This document shows, piece by piece, positions 60,262 through 64,000 of a stretch of DNA of 64,000 bases. The notes under the pieces were generated by a model. The model worked only from the letters and a program-made list of their open reading frames with translations. It had not been told where the DNA came from and made no database searches. Location: contig NZ_BAAAWO010000001.1 in the NCBI RefSeq assembly GCF_039535115.1, positions 682,001 to 746,000 of the forward strand. The letters are read 5' to 3'. Numbering within the stretch: position 1 is the first letter of the stretch; each line of letters begins with the position of its first letter. This DNA is from Paeniglutamicibacter sulfureus. GTDB taxonomy: Bacteria; Actinomycetota; Actinomycetes; Actinomycetales; Micrococcaceae. The position numbers and the translations under genes were made by a program.

Positions 60262-62049
60262 TCAGGCGGCTGCGGCTTCGGGATGGAAGACCCAGTTCCG
60301 CCTGGGTCTTTGGAGCGGGTCGCGCGATGCGGGAAGGACGACATGTGGAATGCCGGCTACGACCCGGATGCCGAAGTGCCCCGCGTGGAAGGCGGTGTGG
60401 CACCGGATGCAGAGCAACAAACCGTTACTGACTTCTGTCTTTCCGCCTTCGGAGAAGGACTTGAGGTGGTGGGCCTCGCAGCGGTGGACGGGCATGGAAC
60501 AGCCGGGGTTGGCGCAGCCTCGGTCGCGGGCGGCGATGGCGCGCCTCTGGCCCTTGGTGAAGAAGCGTTTGCGTCGGCCCACATCCAGGGGCTGGCCCTC
60601 CCCACCCATGACCACCGGGGTAATCCCGGCGTTGCAGGCCAGGCGGCGGGCAGCGGCGGCGGAGATGTACTGCCCGTGGCTGGTGAACCCGGCGGTTTCC
60701 AGGGCCCCGGTGAGCGCGGCATAGTCGATCATGACCAACAATTCGACGCGGGAGTTCAACGGCATCCCGGGCTGCGCGGCCGCGGGGTCCATCCAGGAGC
60801 GCAGGGCCTCGAGAAGTGCACCCGAGAGGCGTTGGGCGCGGCGCCTGGCGTTGGCTTCGTCTCGGGTCTCGCCGGGGTATCGGTCGTTCTCGGGCAGGCC
60901 GTAAGGGTTGGCGCATGGCAGTGGCTTGCCGACATCGTTGAATCCGGCCCGGGGGCGCTGCCCGGCGGGGACATCGGGGTTGACGGCCCAGGCGGGAATC
61001 TCGGAAGCGTCTTCGGCGTCCTCGGCGCGTTCAATGGCTTCGGCGCCGTTTGCCGTGCCCGGGATTGCCGCCTCGTCAAAGAGTGCCGGCCGGGAGACGG
61101 TTTCCGGGGTGGCTGGAGTGCCGGAGTCGGTACGGGGATTGTTCAGGTCGTCGGCCAGGGTGCAGAGCATTTCGTGGCCCTCGGCATCCGTGGTGAGCTC
61201 CCAGATGTACCCGGCGGGTTTGTGGCAGCGAAAGCGCAGCCCCTCGAATCGGGCCCTTGCGGCCTCCTGCCCCTCGACGCTGGTGTGTTCAAGGTCGATG
61301 GCTACCTGCTTCAGGAGCCTGCCTACCGCGGCCTCGTCGGCGGTGTGCAGGGTGCGGGCAACTTGCTCCTCCAGCGCGGTGCGGGCCTTCTCCGGATCCG
61401 GTTGCGCCTCCAGGGACGGTGCCAGCGCGACGAGCTTCGCCGCTGTGTTGGCCAGGATCTTTGGATCCGAGGAACCGCCGGCCAGCGCCCGGCCCAGCTG
61501 CGGGAAGGTCGGCGGCAGCGTGGTGCCGTCCGGGCCCTTGTGCTCCAAAAGCCGGGCGTGGGTGCTAACGCGGTGGGAGGCCTGGAAATAACTCAGGTGC
61601 AGTTGGTTCTTGAGGAACTCGGCGGTGTCGCGATGCAGGGGCTTTCGATCGGGGCCGGTCACTGCATCCGCCGGCAGGCCGCTGGTGCCGGCGGCAAAGC
61701 CGGCCGCGTCTTTCAGCACCTGGTTCGTTTCGGCCAGCGGCGCTTCGGTAAGGGTGTGCACCTCGGCGGCCTCGCAGGTGCCGGCGGCCAGGACCTGCCC
61801 GTAGGACCCGGTGCGGAAGAGGCGTTCGGCCAGTTGCGCCAACGCGGCGGCCCGGACCGGGGAGCCGGCCGCGGAGGCGGCCCCCTGCTCCAGCAGGCGG
61901 CGGGCGACCAAGTCGACGGCGGCCAACAGCCGCAGTGGATCGACGGCGGTGCCGGGACCGGAAGATGCTCCGGTGCCCGTCCCCAAAGCCCCGCCGAGTG
62001 CGGCGAGGGCCGAGTCGATGATGCCGGCCGGTGTGTCCATGGGATCCAT
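60262..62049 (-). CDS. DUF222/HNH endonuclease-family protein
   Basis: 595 residues. The N-terminal DUF222 region spans ~40-330 and the C-terminal HNH site ~520-570 (DRGCANPGC...HRCEAHHLKSFSEGGKTEVSNGLLLCIRCHTAFH), with zinc Cys pairs and catalytic His intact. Such genes exist in many copies in Micrococcaceae and Mycobacteriaceae; function is unproven but mobile/nuclease-related. ATG 62049 follows GGGGAG. It separates two genes that normally sit together (zinc-ribbon-type and Nif3-like), suggesting later insertion. No flanking direct repeats were found by eye. Confidence 0.88.
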   Translation of the reverse strand: MDPMDTPAGIIDSALAALGGALGTGTGASSGPGTAVDPLRLLAAVDLVARRLLEQGAASAAGSPVRAAALAQLAERLFRTGSYGQVLAAGTCEAAEVHTLTEAPLAETNQVLKDAAGFAAGTSGLPADAVTGPDRKPLHRDTAEFLKNQLHLSYFQASHRVSTHARLLEHKGPDGTTLPPTFPQLGRALAGGSSDPKILANTAAKLVALAPSLEAQPDPEKARTALEEQVARTLHTADEAAVGRLLKQVAIDLEHTSVEGQEAARARFEGLRFRCHKPAGYIWELTTDAEGHEMLCTLADDLNNPRTDSGTPATPETVSRPALFDEAAIPGTANGAEAIERAEDAEDASEIPAWAVNPDVPAGQRPRAGFNDVGKPLPCANPYGLPENDRYPGETRDEANARRRAQRLSGALLEALRSWMDPAAAQPGMPLNSRVELLVMIDYAALTGALETAGFTSHGQYISAAAARRLACNAGITPVVMGGEGQPLDVGRRKRFFTKGQRRAIAARDRGCANPGCSMPVHRCEAHHLKSFSEGGKTEVSNGLLLCIRCHTAFHAGHFGIRVVAGIPHVVLPASRDPLQRPRRNWVFHPEAAAA

Positions 62050-62145
62050 GGTGCTCCCCTGACATCGGTGCCCGCCAGCGCCGGGATGGGCTCTGTGGAT
62101 AACCCCGCGGCCGTTTAAGCGGGTACGAACGGCGCGGATGCAAAA

Positions 62146-62202
62146 GATGCGGTGCACGCTCCCTGCCCGGGAAATCCGGGTGTGGTGGGCGCGCACCGCA
62201 TC
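62146..62202 (-). terminator. Terminator after nif3-like gene
   Basis: GATGCGGTGC/GCACCGCATC with an inner CCCGG/CCGGG stem; on the minus strand TTTTG follows. It ends the Nif3-like transcript before the DUF222/HNH gene. Confidence 0.7.
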
Positions 62203-62227
62203 GAGGCAGGTGGGTGGGCTCGACCGG

Positions 62228-63370
62228 TTACGGGGTGAGAATGAAGTCCCAGGGATCGGTGTTGATGGCCGAGACGCCGACCTCCACATCGTGTCCCAAA
62301 TCGTGCAGGACGTTCTTCAGCGCGTCGGCTGCGGTGGGCAGCCACAGCCACTCGGAAGCAAAGTGGGAAACGTCGATGAGGTAGGGCTTGCCGTTCAATG
62401 CGGCCTCGCGGGCCTCGGATGCGGGGTGGTGGCGCAAATCGGCGGTCACGTAGACATCGGCCTCGGCGGCACGGACGGCATCGAAGAGCGAATCCCCCGC
62501 CCCGCCACACACGGCGACCTTGCGCACGATCCCTGAGCGGTCCCCGGCCACGCGCACTCCGCCGGCCACCGAGGGCATCGCGGAGAAGACACGGGAGGCG
62601 AACTCGTGCAACTGCAGCGGTTCGGGCAGCATGCCGACCCGGCCGATGCCTTCCTCGGGCAGCCCGTCCCTAGAGGGTGCCAGCGGTTGCGTCTGGGTCA
62701 GGCCAAAGATGTCGGCCAGCACGTCGGAGACCCCGCCGATGGCCGAGTCCGCGTTGGTGTGGGCGGTGACCAGCGCGCAGCCGGATTCGATGAGCAGGTG
62801 CACCGCCTCCCCCTTGAACCCGGTGGCGGCCACGGAGTTGACCGGGCGCAGCAGCAGCGGGTGGTGGGTGATCAGCAGGTCGGTGCCGCGGGAAACCGCG
62901 TCGGCCACCACCTCAAGGGTGGGATCGACGGCGAACATGATCCGCTTGACTTCGCGTTCGGGGCGCCCGACCACGGGTCCGACGGTGTCCCATTCCTCGG
63001 CCAGCGAAGCGGGCCAGAGTTCCTCGACGGCAACCAGCACCTGTCCGAGGGTGGGAGTGGACAGCATGGCTTCCATCTGGCCGGATGCCGGTTCTTCGGT
63101 CTCGGTGCCGAACCGGGCAGGCGCGGCGGTCGAGGCGTTCCCGGAAGCCACGGCCTGCCCCGCTGCGCCTGTGCCCGCCGCGGCGGAATCGAGGGGAGAA
63201 TCGTTGCCGGGTGCGGTCGTGGGCATGCTCGACGTCGGCGATGCGGCCGCCACGGCGCCGGGGGCGGCGGGATTTGCCTCCGTATGGGCGGTGCCGGCGC
63301 TTTCCTGGTCGGCCGATCCCGGCCCGGAGACGATACGCATGCCGTGAGGCTGCTGCTTATTGCTCTGCAT
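62228..63370 (-). CDS. Nif3-like dinuclear metal centre protein
   Basis: 380 residues. Core from ~99: STPTLGQVLVAVEELWPASLAEEWDTVGPVVG, DLLITHHPLLLRPVNSVAATGFKG (metal HxH), CALVTAHTNADSAIGGVSDVLAD and YLIDVSHFASEWLWLP, the two-metal site of Nif3/YbgI (DUF34). The first 98 residues are Ala/Pro/Ser-rich and probably disordered, a long extension for this family; ATG 63076 is a shorter alternative start. Activity is unknown, with a GTP-cyclohydrolase-like or metal-trafficking role proposed. A terminator separates it from the HNH gene. Confidence 0.85.
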   Translation of the reverse strand: MQSNKQQPHGMRIVSGPGSADQESAGTAHTEANPAAPGAVAAASPTSSMPTTAPGNDSPLDSAAAGTGAAGQAVASGNASTAAPARFGTETEEPASGQMEAMLSTPTLGQVLVAVEELWPASLAEEWDTVGPVVGRPEREVKRIMFAVDPTLEVVADAVSRGTDLLITHHPLLLRPVNSVAATGFKGEAVHLLIESGCALVTAHTNADSAIGGVSDVLADIFGLTQTQPLAPSRDGLPEEGIGRVGMLPEPLQLHEFASRVFSAMPSVAGGVRVAGDRSGIVRKVAVCGGAGDSLFDAVRAAEADVYVTADLRHHPASEAREAALNGKPYLIDVSHFASEWLWLPTAADALKNVLHDLGHDVEVGVSAINTDPWDFILTP

Positions 63371-63502
63371 GCATCTACCGTATCCGGATCGGCCCCGAAT
63401 GCCCTCATGTGCTGACCGCAATTTGCGCCTGTGCCGTGACCAGCAGGCGGCGGCATCGGGACCGCGGGAATGAATTGGCGGTGCCTGTGCTTGAGTGTAG
63501 AT

Positions 63503-64000
63503 GTGAACGATTTCTCGATTTCCAGCACACCGATCCGCTTTTCTCCCACGACCCGGGGTCCCGCCGGTCAGGAGCTGACCACCTTTGTGCTGGCCGGCGG
63601 CTGTTTTTGGTGCCTCGATGCCGTCTACCAGCGCACGCGCGGGGTCCACGCGGTGGTGTCCGGATACACCGGCGGTTCCGACCCCGCCCCGAACTACCGC
63701 TCGGTCTGCGGCGGAAACACCGGACACGCCGAGGCCGTTGCCGTAACATTCGACCCCGCCGTCGTTCCGGACGAGGTCATACTCGACATGTTTTTCACCA
63801 CCCACGACCCCACGACGCTCAACCGCCAGGGCTACGACGTCGGCACCCAGTACCGCTCGGCGATGTACCCGCTTGACGCCGCGCAGGAGTCGATTTTCCG
63901 CGAAAGCGCGCTGAAGTTCGGGGAGCTCTACCCCGATCCGCTGGTGACGGCTTTCGAGGTCCCGGGTGACTTTTTCGTGGCCGAGGGAATCCACCAGGAC
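63503..64000 (+). CDS. msrA: Peptide-methionine (S)-S-oxide reductase MsrA, C-terminus outside window
   Basis: 166 residues visible. Active site [17 protein letters not shown] with the nucleophilic Cys at ~34, then [37 protein letters not shown]. MsrA repairs methionine sulfoxide in proteins using thioredoxin or mycothiol-linked systems. The GTG at 63503 is the only in-frame start that gives the family N-terminus; there is no ribosome binding site. Divergent from the Nif3-like gene. Confidence 0.92.
   Translation, partial: MNDFSISSTPIRFSPTTRGPAGQELTTFVLAGGCFWCLDAVYQRTRGVHAVVSGYTGGSDPAPNYRSVCGGNTGHAEAVAVTFDPAVVPDEVILDMFFTTHDPTTLNRQGYDVGTQYRSAMYPLDAAQESIFRESALKFGELYPDPLVTAFEVPGDFFVAEGIHQD

Overview
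The window is a high-GC, gene-dense segment of an actinobacterial chromosome. The best guess is Micrococcaceae (Arthrobacter sensu lato, for example Paeniglutamicibacter or Glutamicibacter). The reasons are mycothiol genes (mshA and a mycothiol-type isomerase), an actinobacterial rnpB, oligoribonuclease next to tRNA-His, a DUF222/HNH nuclease, DUF3099 and DUF2637 membrane proteins, and MptA/B-type mannosyltransferases. Genus is inference. Many genes start at an ATG or GTG about 7 nt after a TANNNT box, which fits leaderless actinobacterial transcripts.

Region by region. 0-2.2 kb: partial M20 peptidase, tRNA-Leu(GAG), mshA. 2.2-9.8 kb: a fatty-acid island with a minus-strand thiolase/FabG4/MaoC operon, a divergent TetR gene with a perfect operator, a large acyl-CoA dehydrogenase/oxidase, and an alpha/beta hydrolase broken by a stop codon. 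9.9-14.3 kb: a looser, partly accessory stretch with a DinB/MDMPI protein, a VOC protein, soxR with a SoxR box, an unexplained chain of RNA hairpins, pspA and a tryptophanyl-tRNA synthetase fragment. 14.3-24.8 kb: an odd zinc-knuckle SDR, a rifampicin-phosphotransferase-like enzyme, aminopeptidase N, small VOC and DHFR-like proteins, and an aldehyde dehydrogenase. 24.9-31.5 kb: luxS-mtnN, a lipoate ligase-like gene, rpmE2, an RNA methylase, a TauE permease, an ABC ATPase and serB. 31.6-39.6 kb: a VanW protein, a UbiB remnant, SDRs including fabG, YqeY, DUF3099 and SURF1. 39.7-44.9 kb: an ABC-F protein, a small alarmone synthetase, DUF2637 and a UDG-like protein. 45-51.3 kb: envelope glycosyltransferases. 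51.7-64 kb: orn, tRNA-His, def, gapB-type GAPDH, a hydrolase, rnpB, yaaA, a truncated VOC gene, a zinc-ribbon-type coiled coil, a DUF222/HNH nuclease, a Nif3-like protein and msrA.

How the genes fit together. The thiolase, reductase, dehydratase and acyl-CoA oxidase homologues supply most steps of an acyl-CoA cycle, and one TetR repressor probably controls them. luxS and mtnN together recycle S-adenosylhomocysteine. Three GT-C glycosyltransferases and a DUF2079 protein form a probable lipomannan/lipoglycan locus. soxR, msrA, yaaA, mshA and pspA give the window a redox and envelope-stress flavour. No insertion sequence, prophage or CRISPR array was seen. Three reading frames are interrupted by single in-frame stop codons. 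The least explained element is the three-hairpin intergenic segment at about 12.59-12.69 kb.
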